From assembly GCA_004154925.1 (NCBI GenBank), contig QJNS01000069.1, positions 124,001 through 188,000 on the forward strand: a stretch of 64,000 nt of DNA. The letters run 5' to 3'. This stretch comes from Monosporascus cannonballus. Lineage: Eukaryota; Ascomycota; Sordariomycetes; Xylariales. The translations under genes were made by a program, and so were the position numbers. Shown here piece after piece: positions 46,100 to 57,660 of this stretch (its first letter is position 1; each line of letters opens with the position of its first letter). The notes under the pieces are model-generated. The model saw only the letters and a program-made list of their open reading frames with translations. It did no database searches and was not told the origin of the DNA.

Positions 46100-48786
46100 A
46101 ATATTATAGTAATATATTTGTTAACTTCTTTTACTTTCGGGGCTATTATTGTTATTATTTTAAATCGTTATTCAGTTATTCTAATTTCGTTCTAATAGTA
46201 ATAACGATAAGTTATACTTTTCTTTGATATCCGTTTTTCGTTTTGTATTTTGTTCTTTTGGGTAATAAGATTTTTGTCGTATTCTTATATTTGTATTTGT
46301 CGTTATTATTAATCGAATATTAAGATCTTAACTTTTTTTAATTTATTAATATGTTATAAGCTAAACTTTATTTAACCAATTTTTCCATTAATTAAAATTC
46401 CGTATTAACGTATTTTTAACAATCCTAAGATTATATCGTAATTCTTAAATAAAACGATACCGAAATTAATTATTTAATATCGTCCTTAAATAAAAATCTC
46501 GAAATAATTAATTTTGCGTATATTTTTTTCGTTATCGTAAGCAAATTTTTAACTTTTGGCATTCGTTATTATACAAGGTTTTAACTTATATCTTTATAGT
46601 AATTTAAATCTATTAAATATATTTGATATAATATAATTCTGGTTTAAAGTTCCGCAGTTTACTATTGCGATATATTAGTACGTTCCGATTCGTATATCTA
46701 AAGTAATAAGGTTATTAACGGTTCCTATCATTACGTTTAAATCTTTTTGTAAAAACTCTTTTTAATTTTTCTGGGTTTCGTTATTCTACGGCTTTTGTAT
46801 AGGTAGCCTTTTTTCTTAATTTCTGTTCGAATTTATCGAATTTTATTTATGTTTTTTCGTTTAGCGTATTAAGTTGCTGTATTTATCGTTATTGTCGACA
46901 GATTGTTCGTTTAAGTTATATTAATTATTTTTGATTTTGTTACAATTTTTTTCCTTATCGAATAAATTGTTTTTTTATGTTTGCGATTGCATTTTATGAT
47001 ACGTCGTCCTAATTGTTGTTTTAAAGATTTTTTGTAAACTGACGTAATTTTTCATTAATAACTTTTTTTTCGTAAGGGTTTATAATAAATGTTAATTAAA
47101 AATAAAGGCCCGTAATAGCTTTTTGGCAATGCTTTTTTATTGTACGTTAAATTAATTTCTTTTCCGTTTGGTGGTTATATTATTCATAATGACATAAAGG
47201 ATTTTTTTGAAGGCATTGCTTTTTTTTAAGTTAGCTTTTTGTTTCGGCCAATTGCTGGATATTTCCTAGGGCTATGGTTCGAAGCTATTGATACTATTAT
47301 TTCTTGTTCTTATTATTTCCGGTACGATTTGAAAAGTCGAACTTTTCGTTCTATATATAAATAATTTGTACGTAAATATATTATTTCCATTTTTTCTAAT
47401 CGGGATATTCTTATCGTCGACAATATATGGCATACATTCTGCCGTATCGATTAAGGTTTCCTAGATAAATTTCCCTTGTCCAGTTCTAATGTTTGCGTAA
47501 TTATCCTTATAATATTTCTTATTATGTTCGCGATATTTATTAAGCCAGTTTTCTGGCTTTTTGTATTCCTTATTGGATTTCTTATTATGGGGGACCGAAT
47601 ATGTATTTAGGCTAAATTATATTAATAGATTTGCCGCCTTTTTTTTAATTCTTTTTGCACTGTTTTTAGGGTATAAGTTTTTAATTATTTTGATAAGTCT
47701 TCTTAGGTGCCTTATATTACGATACCTTATATCTTATCTCGTTATAATTATAATTCATATTTTGGCTTTAATTTTCTGTTGTAAATAACTCCTAATTCTA
47801 TTAGTCTTAGTTCCGTGCCGTAAGAAATATTATTATGTCGAAAAACGCTAATATTAACCATATATCGGAATTTATTATTATATTTTTTAATACCTTTAAT
47901 ACGTTATGCGTATTATCAATTGTTAATTTTAATTACTATAACGATCAAATCCAATAAATAATTAGGCCGATCAAATTTAAAAAAAATACATTTTTTTCTT
48001 TAGGCCGTCGAAAAATTTAGACATTAATATTTTTTGTTTTTAATTTAATTTAGCTGCTAATTAAATTAACGTACTGCCGTAATTGGATATTAATCCCTTT
48101 TACCGTAATTACTAAATTTATATTTCGGCTTTTATTTTTTTGTTTATTTTTCCGAAAGTTTTCGTTAATATTTATTCGAATTATTCGTAATCGTTATATA
48201 CTTGCACCATTTCCGGATTTCGATTTTCGATTAGCAAAATAATATATTATTTTATAACAGGCTTAAATTAAATAACCGTATTTCCCGTAAATCGTCCGAT
48301 TATAAATTTAATTTATATAATAAACGTAACGAATCAAATGCGAAAATACCCGAAATATGCTTAGTATTAAGTTAAAAACAATTATGACTTTATCGAAATT
48401 CCGTCGCAGAATTCTGGCTTAAAAAGTTTAAAAACTTTTCCTAATTTGTTAAGAGTGTTTAGCTAAATAATTTAACTTGCTTAAAAGGGTAGCCCGAATT
48501 CGGGAGCTTTTTTTTCCCTTTAGCTTCTCATAGGCGGCTTAAAAAATATCATAAAATTATTATTATCTTTTTCAGACTAAAAAATACGTTCGTTTATAGT
48601 ATGCAGTTGTCGAAAAACTTCTTCGCGAAAAAGACGAAGTTTTTCCTTTTCCTTTTGGGATTCCATTCCAGTATCCGGGTAATTAAAAACTTAGTAAATA
48701 GGCTGTTCGGGTTGTTTACTGGTAAACATGACGTTAATCGGTATTACTTAGAATCTAACGGTACTATTGAACAAAAGTTTATAACC
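46100..48786 (-). pseudogene. Expected gag/protease region of Gypsy family B
   Basis: Position between the 5' LTR and RT implies gag and protease. No motif could be read confidently. Plus-strand frames here (47561-47788, 48601-48819) are antisense; the second runs into the LTR. Confidence 0.45.
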
Positions 48787-49168
48787 TATAAGGAACTAAG
48801 GGGTTTAACTAATTATTAAACCTTAATCGTACGGGTTTATATTAACAGAAATATCGTAAGAATTTAAGCAATAAATATAATAACGTATTACGTTTCGTAA
48901 TACCAAGAATGCATTAAGTAACTAATTACTATTACAAGCTGAAACTATTTAAACTATGGAAATAATAAACGTATATATTTTGATTTCTTTATTACCCTTT
49001 ATTTCTATTTAGCAAAGCCTTGTTAAGCGGTTGCTCAATACTGCTTAGTCGTGCTCAGTTGTGCTCAGTTAAGACCCGCTGAGAACTGATCACGTGACCT
49101 TGAACTAGCGTAACTTCGTGATCTTGGCTGGACCGTTTTCGCAGGACCAGCTGGCTTAGATCGTGACA
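48787..49168 (-). repeat. 5' LTR of Gypsy family B
   Basis: 382 bp. The part at about 49030-49168 retains near-ancestral composition, including CTCAGTCGTGCTCAGTTG-like short repeats and CACGTGACC, and is the least mutated portion of this element. Confidence 0.92.
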
Positions 49169-49173
49169 TTAAA

Positions 49174-50160
49174 GATAGATTTAATAAGAAAATCTGGTTA
49201 TTTTAATCCGATTTTATAAATAAGCTAATTAACTTAATACTGAAAAAAGTTTAAATAATCTTTTAAAAATACCTATAATTAGCATTAAATTATTGTTAAA
49301 TTTTAATCTGGCCTATTTAAGCTTTGTTAACAAATATTAGAAAAAAGTCGGTTCTATTTTTTTCGTAATAATTAATACGTAACCCGATATGTTTTTTCCG
49401 GTATTCCGATTTGCCCGATTTAACCTGAACCTTAGCAACGTATATTATAAAGCTGTCAACCGAATTATCTTATACCTAATTAGAATTAAAGTGCTAACGT
49501 TATAGTTCGGGGATAAAGATTTATTAAATACCTGGAATAACGCCTTTTTTGCGGATAATACGATTAACCGAAAAAGCTTTTAAGTTTATTTTATAAAATT
49601 ATTTAAAAAAGTAATAAGATAATAAGCGAACAAGTAAAATACAGTAATTACTTTTATAATAAAAATGGAATTATTATCTTTTACGCAAATTATAAAGGAA
49701 ATTTTATTTAATTTTCGATTAATTAAAACATTAAGAATTACCCTGGATATAATACCATTAAATATATAATATAATAATTAATATATTACACGGCTTATTA
49801 ACATTAATATTACTTTATTAAAAACGAAATTACGGCATATAAATATATATAATTATTAATTATAATAAGACGTAAAAATGGATTTAATTAAAATAAATTA
49901 TACGCTTACAGGCGATATATTTGCCGACAGTTTAACGAAAATCCTATTACGCGAACTTTTTAAATATTTTAAAAAATAACTAGGATTAATAAATATTACG
50001 GAAACTTTCGATTATGAAAGGAACGCCTTACAAAAGATTTTAAAAGAGATATTAACTAATTAATAAAATTTAATTACCAGAAGAAAAATGGAATAAATAA
50101 TTATGGTTCTAGGAGTTATAATAATTAACACTGTAAATGCTTTAAGGTATTAAGGGGGTG
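49174..50160 (+). pseudogene. Copia pol, second part (RT end and RNase H), decayed
   Basis: This continues the Copia gene after the Gypsy B insertion. INITLLKTKLRHINIYNY at about 49805-49860 and LTGDIFADSLTKILLREL at about 49905-49960 match the RNase H end of Copia pol (DI..H.lR, ADxLTK). A short coding tail and the purine tract precede the LTR at 50161. Confidence 0.7.
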
Positions 50161-50323
50161 TATCGGTTAGCAGGGGGTGCTTTAGTATCCCATATATGGA
50201 AGGTTCCCTTTGATCGGAATATATATGTTCCGGAACTAGATTATCTTAAAGTGCAGTGCGCGTTTTAGAACACCTGCAATTAGTGATCAATATACATACA
50301 ACTGATTTCCCTTATATCTGACA
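50161..50323 (+). repeat. 3' LTR of the Copia element
   Basis: 163 bp, aligned end to end with 37999-38163; differences are mostly transitions. The first dinucleotide has become TA from TG. Confidence 0.9.
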
Positions 50324-52450
50324 ATAATCGTATATTGTATACCGGAATACCTGATTTTTTATATAGAAAAAAGATAACGGTTTACAATTAATTTACTTTA
50401 TGAGAAAATTAAATATTATTACCTTACGAGATATATTGATGCTGGAAAATTATAACGAGTTTTTCGTTAATTTGTCTATATGTTTTTGATTTCCTTTTTA
50501 GATTTTTGGTGGGTATAATTCACATATTTTGGTTCTTATTAGCAAGAATATAATAACGTTCGTATTACCGGTAAATATATTCCGATATATTATTATATTT
50601 ATAAGGGTTATTAATTTTATGGCTTATTTTTATTGCGTAATCGGAAATATTCTTTACGATTATCTATCCGAAATTGCGGGGTTATTCGTAAATAATGTTA
50701 GTATTAAAAGATTAAAAACGCGATATAAGAATATTAAAAGTTTCTCCGCGATTTGATATTTTGTTTTCGAATATATTATTAATATAAATAAGACTTTTTT
50801 TAATTGCGAATTTGCCGGAGTTATAATTAATATATAAAAGTCCTACTGGTATTATAAATTTGCGGTTATAATTGAAATTTTTTGCGGTACGAATATTCGT
50901 TCACTTAATACAGCTAAAGTAATAAAAATTCTAAAAATTCGTTTTTGTCAAAACATATCGGAAGCTAAAGCCTTTATAGGGATTATCGTTTATTATTGGA
51001 TATTTATTATGTATTATATTATCAAGGCGGAACTTTTTCCCTATTTATTCCGTAAAAATAAGCCTTTTATTTAGGGCCTTAATTAGGAATACATTATAAA
51101 AATATTTAAAAAGAAATTTAAGATAATTTGAATTTTAAGTATTATTAATTATAGCTCCGAAATAGGAGAAAATATTATAAGGACGGATTTGTACGGGCGA
51201 GGTTTCGGAGAAATATTAGATTAGGTTATTAATAGCGTAAAATATCCGATACGTTATAAAAATAATATCTGGAAAAAGAATTAAATTAAAATACGATATT
51301 ATTAAGTTAAAACACTGAATCGTTTTCAAAATTTTAAAACGATTTCGAAATTATATTTACAAAAATCGGTTTACGTTAAAAACTAATATTACGGTATTCA
51401 TCATATAGATTAATAATTTTCTAAGTTTATTATCCGGTGGTTCGTTAATTTGTTAAATTATGTAAATTAAGTTTTTCGCTTTCGAAATTTATTATGTCCC
51501 TGGTAAAAAAAATACGGGCGTTAATAAATTATCGAGAAAATTAGCGGGGCCTTTTGATAAATTAGACGATTAATAAGAAAGAAAAGGTAATAACTTTATA
51601 AATATTTAGTTAAACGTTATTGGGTCAAATTTTATAACCGCACTAATTTAAATGAAAAAGGAAATTTTTTTATTAGGATATAGTTTAAACGGTTTTAAAA
51701 ATATGCAAGGTTTTTAACGATGTTAAAAGTTTTTAATGGATTAACAAATATAACGATAAAAAAGCGAATAATCTTTAAAACCGAAACCTTGAAGTATTTT
51801 GTCCAGGATAATATTTTCTGGCGTAAAGTAAAAAAGAAATATGGCAGTTATAAATTTGTCGATAAAGAATAAGAATGCTTAATAATAATTAAATAATATT
51901 ACGAAAGTTACGGTTATAAAATACGGAATGCAATTTATCAACGTATAGCTGCTTTATAGTATTAACGTAATTAATATGGATAAATACGGAAGGTAATTTT
52001 TACCTATATTTTATGCCAGAATGTTATTAATTAACGTTTTGAAAACAGTTATAGGTTTTCAGATTTTTTGAATATCATAATTATCTGGGTTATTAACGTT
52101 TAGTTTATGCTAAACGATAACAGGTATAAGACAATTATCGAAATCCGATACGAACTATCCGAATATTTCGAAATGAAAACCTTACGTATAATTATTTTTA
52201 TAATAATTAAGAAGTTTTTAGACAAATATATTTTTTACCGCTATGAAATTGCGGTTAAAATTAAAATCGATAGAAATTCTAAGAAGAAGAGAGAAATTAT
52301 CCAAATTTACAAAATGTTTGGAATTAAGCGAAAAATTAAAACTATATATATTATATGGCGGTAAGGATTAATCGAAAAGGGCCATATTCCGATTATTAAA
52401 AAAATTAATAACAACAACGGATGGCATAGGTAAAAAATAAATTAAGTTTT
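50324..52450 (+). pseudogene. Decayed pol of Gypsy family D (RT to integrase)
   Basis: The frame 50529-50756 holds PVNIFRYIIIFIRVINF, VIGNILYDYLSEIAGLFVNN and VSIKRLKTRYKN. The RT active site VDD is VNN: both Asp codons (50691-50696) changed to Asn by G-to-A. Downstream, KILKIRFCQNISEAKAFIG with IIVYYWIF (about 50927-51010) is the RT/RNase H junction typical of fungal Gypsy elements. The frame 52107-52364 holds KKFLDKYIFYRYEIAVKIKI and FGIKRKIKT (integrase core, D..G..F...), followed by GLIEKGHIPIIK (AYHPQANG.IERGH). Confidence 0.75.
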
Positions 52451-53943
52451 TGTTTTAAACAGTATTTACGGATAATATTATTATAAACAATTACGGTTTT
52501 AACCATTATAAGTTATTATACGACGAAAAAGCATTTTTATCAATCGAAACTATGTTACCGATATAAAGAATTATAGCATAAGATTTTAATATATTAAGAG
52601 AAAATTTAATTATATAACGAATTAAGCTATTAAAACACAAAATTAACGATGTTATTAAAGTAATAAAGGTAATTATGACGTAACGGCATAATGTTATTTA
52701 ATTTGTTAATTAAAAAATAAAAACAAAATAAGAATTCTATTTTTAGAAGTTAACTGTTTAGTATTGCTTTATTATATACTACGATATATGAATATATTTT
52801 AAAAAATACCGTTAAAATGCCGATAAATAAAATCTTGTTTAATTAATAATTTATTTAATACAGGTTTGCACTATTTGAAAAGACTTATTATAATATTATT
52901 ACGGCAAGTCTTTTTATTAATAAATTAAAGTAATTTATTAAAGATAAAAAAGAGATATTAAAGGCTGCATAACATACAAAAGAAATAACTGGATAGATTT
53001 ATTATTTAACGAACCCGATCGGTTATACGAAATTATAAGTAAAGCGTTAAACAATATAAATATCGAATTATCGCAAAATTCATAATCTAAAATTATAAAA
53101 GCTATTAAAATAAACATTAAAGTATAAATACCGCAAAAGAAATTTAAAAGTTACATAATTATAAATAATAATAATATATACGAAACTAATTTATCGAATA
53201 AGAAAAGAAGTTTTTAACAGTTATTTATAAAATATTAATATATATAAAAAAATCTTAATTTATATTATTTTCAATCGTTAAGATTATGAAAATATCAAAA
53301 TAATAATTTATTCGAATTTTCCAAAATGCTGCGAATTTTAATTATATCATAGAGATCTATAAACCTTTTTTAATTAAACGTTAAAAAGAACCGTTATTAA
53401 ACTCGTAAAAAATTTTGTATTTTACTTTATAAATATTTAATTTAATTTGCGGTTTTTATAAAACGCGATCGGAAATCTCTAAAGTCATTATCTTTAAATA
53501 TATATTTATATTTTTTAGTCCATCTGATATAATCATTATAAACATTTTCCGCAAAATTAAAAAATAATATATATCCGAAAAATAAAAGTATGCCGTAATT
53601 TTTAGACAATTTAAAATGTAATAACGTTTTTTATAAAGTTCGCAAAGTACCATATTAAATATTTCGAAAAGCTAAATAAATAACTTATTTACGTGCCGAA
53701 AACTTTTAACAAAATATATTATAAGTTAACTTAAGAGACCGGTGCGAATAATTTCGATAAATACGGTTTTTATTCTAGGCTTACTTTTGGAAAATAGTAT
53801 TTTGGTGATCGGCGACTGGGCGTTAGTAATTTCCGAAAAATTGGTACCGGTAATTCGCTATTTTAAAAACGAACTAATAACGGGATCGAAAATAAACGAA
53901 ATAGATATTATGTTAAGTATTTACTATTAATCAAAATAAAACA
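52451..53943. other. AT-rich family D internal DNA, no gene recognised
   Basis: Only short chance frames (53456-53653 -, 53742-53930 +). The second reads IRISINTVFILGLLLENSI-like and lacks any known motif. Confidence 0.4.
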
Positions 53944-53948
53944 AGCTA

Positions 53949-54155
53949 TGTCGGCAGTTAGATGCTTCAGATGCCCACGGCTGGCGCTTTAAAGCAGTGC
54001 TCTGCAGCCTGGGATAGCGTTTGTCCAGGGACCACCGTTTGTACAAATAGGACGTATATGTAAGGGCGGTACGCCCCAGACTTCTTTAGTCTTTCCTAGC
54101 ATAAATCATCAAGCTATCACCAGTTTCCTGCATTTGATCACTGTCACTGCTGACA
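53949..54155 (+). repeat. 207-bp solo LTR with 5-bp target duplication
   Basis: TGTCGGCAGTTAG to CACTGCTGACA, flanked by AGCTA (53944-53948) and AGTTA (54156-54160), which differ by one C-to-T. Terminal bases TGTCGG/TGACA resemble the Copia LTRs in this window, but the interior differs, so it is a different Copia-like family. It keeps normal composition within AT-converted surroundings. Confidence 0.85.
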
Positions 54156-54160
54156 AGTTA

Positions 54161-56885
54161 TAATAAAAAGAATACCTTGTTTCGAAATGTTTAAAAATAA
54201 TATAAATAATAATTACGTTATTATTCCAGATATCGATTATATGTTAAAATATGAAAAAAAGGATATTAACGAAAATTTAATCTGCTAATATTAATAAATA
54301 AATTAAGCAATTAATCAATTTTTCTTAAACCGCAAAAAATGGATAAATATAAAAATAACGAAACTTTTTTAATATTAATATTAAATACTGGCGTTATTAA
54401 TCAGCAATTCCTAGAAATTTGTTCGACGAGATTTAAAATTAGAAAAATTACCGGATTACTTTCGATAAATTATTGTACTTTTGATTAAAAATAATAAGGT
54501 TTAGGCAGGAATAAATTATTTTAATTGAAATTATAGGAAGAAAGGAATTATTATTTTTAACACTATTACAAAATCGATATTTAAAAAAAAGATATAACTT
54601 GAGTCTAAAAGTTTAATAATATATCGGACTTTAGCTTTTACGCATATCGAAAAGGTTAATCGGAGGTTTATTGTTATATTAAAATTATGGAATTAAAAGT
54701 TTATTTATTTTGCGCATAAACAATTTAATAAATATAAGATATTTTAAAGCTTTAAGAATATAATAAGGATATACCGAAAAACGATCAAGGTTTTGGAGAT
54801 TTTAATTATATCGAACTTAACCGTTTCTAATAATATCAGAAATATTATTTTTAATTAACGGATGGCTTATTTGCTAAATAGATTTCTTAGGATCTTTATT
54901 AATACGAAAACCCTAAGATTTAAAAAGTTTTAACGGTTTGGGAATGCCTCTAATAAACCGATTAAACATATTAAATAAATGGAAAAAGGTATACAGATAT
55001 AGGTATTGATATACGTAAATAAGTAATAAATATTATTAATAAAGAAAAAATAGGCGATTATAAAAATTAAAACCTAAAAAAATACAAAAATAATAACGCT
55101 TAAAAGCAATTAATTAAAGACGATAATAACGTACGATATTTCCTTAATAATATTAAAGAAAAACTTCTTGGGAGTTTCTTGGCGTACCAGAATATTTTAC
55201 AAAAGAATAATTAAAAAAAGCATATTATCGATAAATTGCTATTTTTTATTATTACTATTAAATATCTTTCAATATTGTATTAATTTTACACTTTATTAAT
55301 TATATCCCATATTTACATACTTATATTACGACTTCTTATTTATTATATATTCGGATTTTATTACAGATATTAAAATATCGACGTCGTGGACAAAGAAATT
55401 CAGAAAACCGTTTCGGATTAATTTTAAGCTAGACAGTAAGAAAATAAATTAATTAAGTTTCGTAAATTAAGTAAGGTTACAAATAGTAAGGTTTTAAAAA
55501 CTTCAAAATTTAAGAAAATGCTGAAAAAGTTATACGGCAACACTTTATTATATGTTCTTATATTTCGTCTTAATCGGAAAGTTAATTTTAATTAATTAAT
55601 ACCTATTGCCTTATATAATTAAGGAAAGAATCGACTTTAGGATTATTTTAGAATATTATCAGATTTTGAAAATAATCCGGACTTATAGCATAATATCGTA
55701 ACGATATTATTTTGCAAAATTATTATATTTATTGCAGACGAAAATTATCTCTGATCAAAACATTGTAATATATTAATATATACATTTTCGTACAGGGCTA
55801 TAAGAAATAAGCTAATATATATTTTTAAAATCGGTCGTTTTATTATATAAAGATATTATACATGATTTATATAAAAAAATAAAAACTTCTATCCGTAATT
55901 CGGATATTAATTACTTTTAAACGATAACCTATAATATTATTCGTATTAATAAAACTAAAAGATATGGGCATTAAATTAAATTTGTACATATTTAATTAAA
56001 ACGTACCAATATAATATAAGACAACACTCTTTTAAACGATTAAATTAAGGAAATGGCAAGGTTTTATCGATAAAAATATAAGTAAGCTAATTTCGATAAT
56101 TTACTTATATATATTAGTAGAGCCAGGATTCTTGAATAATATAATGGCTAAATATATGGCATTTAAATGAGTTACTTATTTTATATTATTATACGGAAAT
56201 CTGGTTTATAGGAAATAAAAAAACCAATTTTAAATAAAAAATAATAATAAATTAAAAATATAAAAAAGGAAATTAGGGCGTATTTGGTTTATATAACAAA
56301 CATCAGGATAAAAACGTGCTTAAAAGATTTTAGCCTGGTAAACATCCGTTATTTATTTCCGAAAACCTCTCGGATTTTCTTTTATCTTCCCATTAGGATA
56401 TTTGTATATCTCGTCAATCTCAAAACAGCCCCAAATTAACGGGCAAATTATATAGTATTACTAAAGCAAAATATATATTTCGCACGCTAATTAATAATTA
56501 ACGTATCCGAGCTATATTAATAGGAACTTATAAGATATTATATTGACAAGTGGAAAATACATATCAAATTATTGAGTAACGATCAGAATGTTATTTTGTT
56601 CTAAAATACCCAAATTAGAAAAAGTGAAAGAAATTAATGTGCAATTAATAATCGGAAGATAAAGCGTAAAAGGATAAAAAAAGGTTTTTAACGCGAAAAT
56701 TTAAGTAAAAAACAAAATTAGAATCATAAATTAAACATTTTAGAAAATATACTATATCGAAAAAAACATTTTAATTAATAAGAATATAAATATTGTGTAC
56801 TTATTATAACGTTAAGTTATTGTTACTTTTTACAATAAAACGAGAACATTTTCCATCGTAAAAAAAAGTTTAAAATAAGACGAGA
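54161..56885 (+). pseudogene. AT-rich element DNA with a retroviral-type aspartic-protease trace
   Basis: At about 54360-54480 the plus strand reads LILILNTGVINQQFLEI, then IRKITGLLSINYCTFD. This resembles the LLDTGASNQQFLD...LPDPLPIRYCTFDG pattern of fungal Gypsy proteases with Asp to Asn and Ala to Val transitions. A protease 3' of the family D integrase is out of order for one element, so this may be a fragment of yet another Gypsy. The rest is unreadable. Confidence 0.4.
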
Positions 56886-57148
56886 TATTATACATATAAT
56901 TAAGCTCGGCTAATCAAAAGGCCCAAATTTCGCATATATATTAAAAAGTTCTTTTTCGCTATAAGTTTTACCCCTAGGCATTATTAGCCACCAATACTAT
57001 TTAGCACATTTTTTGTTCTTTCAATTATCGAAGTTCAATGTCAGAAATATAACCAGAATAAGCTTTTCATTTCGATAATCTTATTCCGTATCGTAATATA
57101 AAATTGATCATCCGGACTGATCAAGTCTAATTCTCCCCCTACCCTAAT
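56886..57148 (+). repeat. Right LTR of Gypsy family D
   Basis: It aligns with 31303-31565. The ten bases before it (AAGACGAGAT) equal, allowing only G-to-A changes, the GGGGCGGGGT-like bases before the left copy, consistent with a polypurine tract. The 3' boundary is approximate. Confidence 0.65.
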
Positions 57149-57660
57149 TTAATAGTTAACCAGCGAATTAGGATAAACGATAGAATAAGTCTGCTATCTT
57201 ACATAATACCGTACCAGAACCTATAAAACTTAATATTACTTGAAAAAGAATTAAAGTAAGATTAAGTGTTTTAATTACGAGAAAATAGAATATACGATTT
57301 ATAAATACTAAAATCTCCAAAGATTTAAATAAAATAACCAAATTTTAATGCCGAAAAAGAAGTTTAAAAAATATTAAAAAGGGATAATAAGGTTATCTAT
57401 ATAATCTAGACTTAATACGAATATCGGCCATTTCAATAAAAAATTCGATACAGAATAAGAGGACCCTTTTACAATTGCCCTATTTCGCCAACGCGCCACT
57501 GTCACGGCGCTATCCGTCTCTTGGGTTTCTGGAAGATATTCTGTTATTACACGAGAAAAAAAAAAAGAGCTATCTAGCAAGCGAGTAACGCTTGGGTATA
57601 TATAGCGAAACGGCGGTTTAAATAAGCCGCTTTGCTAGTGCTATAATAGTAGCCCTTTTT
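57149..57660. other. Mixed-composition patch with possible promoter-like sequence
   Basis: About 57450-57640 has more normal composition than its surroundings. It contains a TATATATA-type box (57596-57604) and a stem-forming pair GCGGTTTAAATAAGCCGC (57613-57630). A 68-codon minus frame (57580-57374) reads YLPETQETDSAVTVARWRNR, which I do not recognise. It may be part of the LTR or tail of the minus-strand Gypsy E. Confidence 0.35.

Larger units (their letters stand above)
42329..49168 (-). mobile_element. Complete Gypsy family B LTR retrotransposon, minus strand, nested in Copia, RIP-inactivated
   Basis: A 6840-bp element with two LTRs of 382 bp (42329-42710 and 48787-49168), flanked by a perfect duplication TTAAA (42324-42328 and 49169-49173). 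On the minus strand, order is 5' LTR, gag (about 47-48.7 kb), protease, RT (about 45.9-45.4 kb), RNase H, integrase (about 44.6-44.0 kb), and a post-integrase segment. A purine tract AGGGAAAAAGGAGATCG lies directly before the 3' LTR (minus strand, 42711-42730). It splits the Copia RT/RNase H gene, so it is the younger of the two. Confidence 0.93.
37999..50323 (+). mobile_element. Copia LTR retrotransposon, interrupted by a Gypsy B element, RIP-inactivated
   Basis: LTRs are 37999-38163 (165 bp, TGTCGG...CTGACA) and 50161-50323 (163 bp, RIP-altered start TATCGG). They are flanked by a perfect duplication, ATAAT, at 37994-37998 and 50324-50328. Without the inserted Gypsy B (42329-49168) the element is about 5.5 kb, normal for Copia. 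RT sequence on the plus strand (LKELGFSPVF, then the YVDD position) lies at about 42118-42205. RNase H with GDIFADSLTKILLRELFKYF (ADxLTK motif) lies at about 49911-49975, beyond the insertion. A G-rich tract (AAGGGGGTG) precedes the 3' LTR. Confidence 0.9.
31303..57148 (+). mobile_element. Gypsy family D LTR retrotransposon hosting nested insertions, RIP-inactivated
   Basis: The ends are two diverged direct repeats beginning TGTTACACCTATAATCAGGCTC (31303, given here as start TGTTACACC) and its RIP-altered form at 56886. Plus-strand pol is visible only after removing the Copia insertion at 37999-50323. Immediately after it come RT motifs GGLRFIIDLRKLN-like at about 50370, then FVNNV (50688-50699), GIIVYYWIF (about 50978) and an integrase core (about 52107-52440). 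Other insertions inside are a Tc1/mariner copy (32112-33505), a 206-bp LTR (37103-37308) and a 207-bp LTR (53949-54155). The large distance from integrase to the right LTR suggests another unresolved fragment at 53-56.8 kb. Confidence 0.65.

Noticed and set aside
24035..57148. Centromeric or subtelomeric identity of the AT-rich block
   Set aside because: RIP-degraded Gypsy stacks occur in centromeres of some ascomycetes, but also along chromosome arms. No telomere repeat or other diagnostic feature is visible, so I make no claim.
57374..57580. 68-codon minus frame with normal-looking composition as a real gene
   Set aside because: Lies between repeat segments, lacks a recognised domain, and could be LTR or leader sequence of the adjacent Gypsy; described only as a patch.
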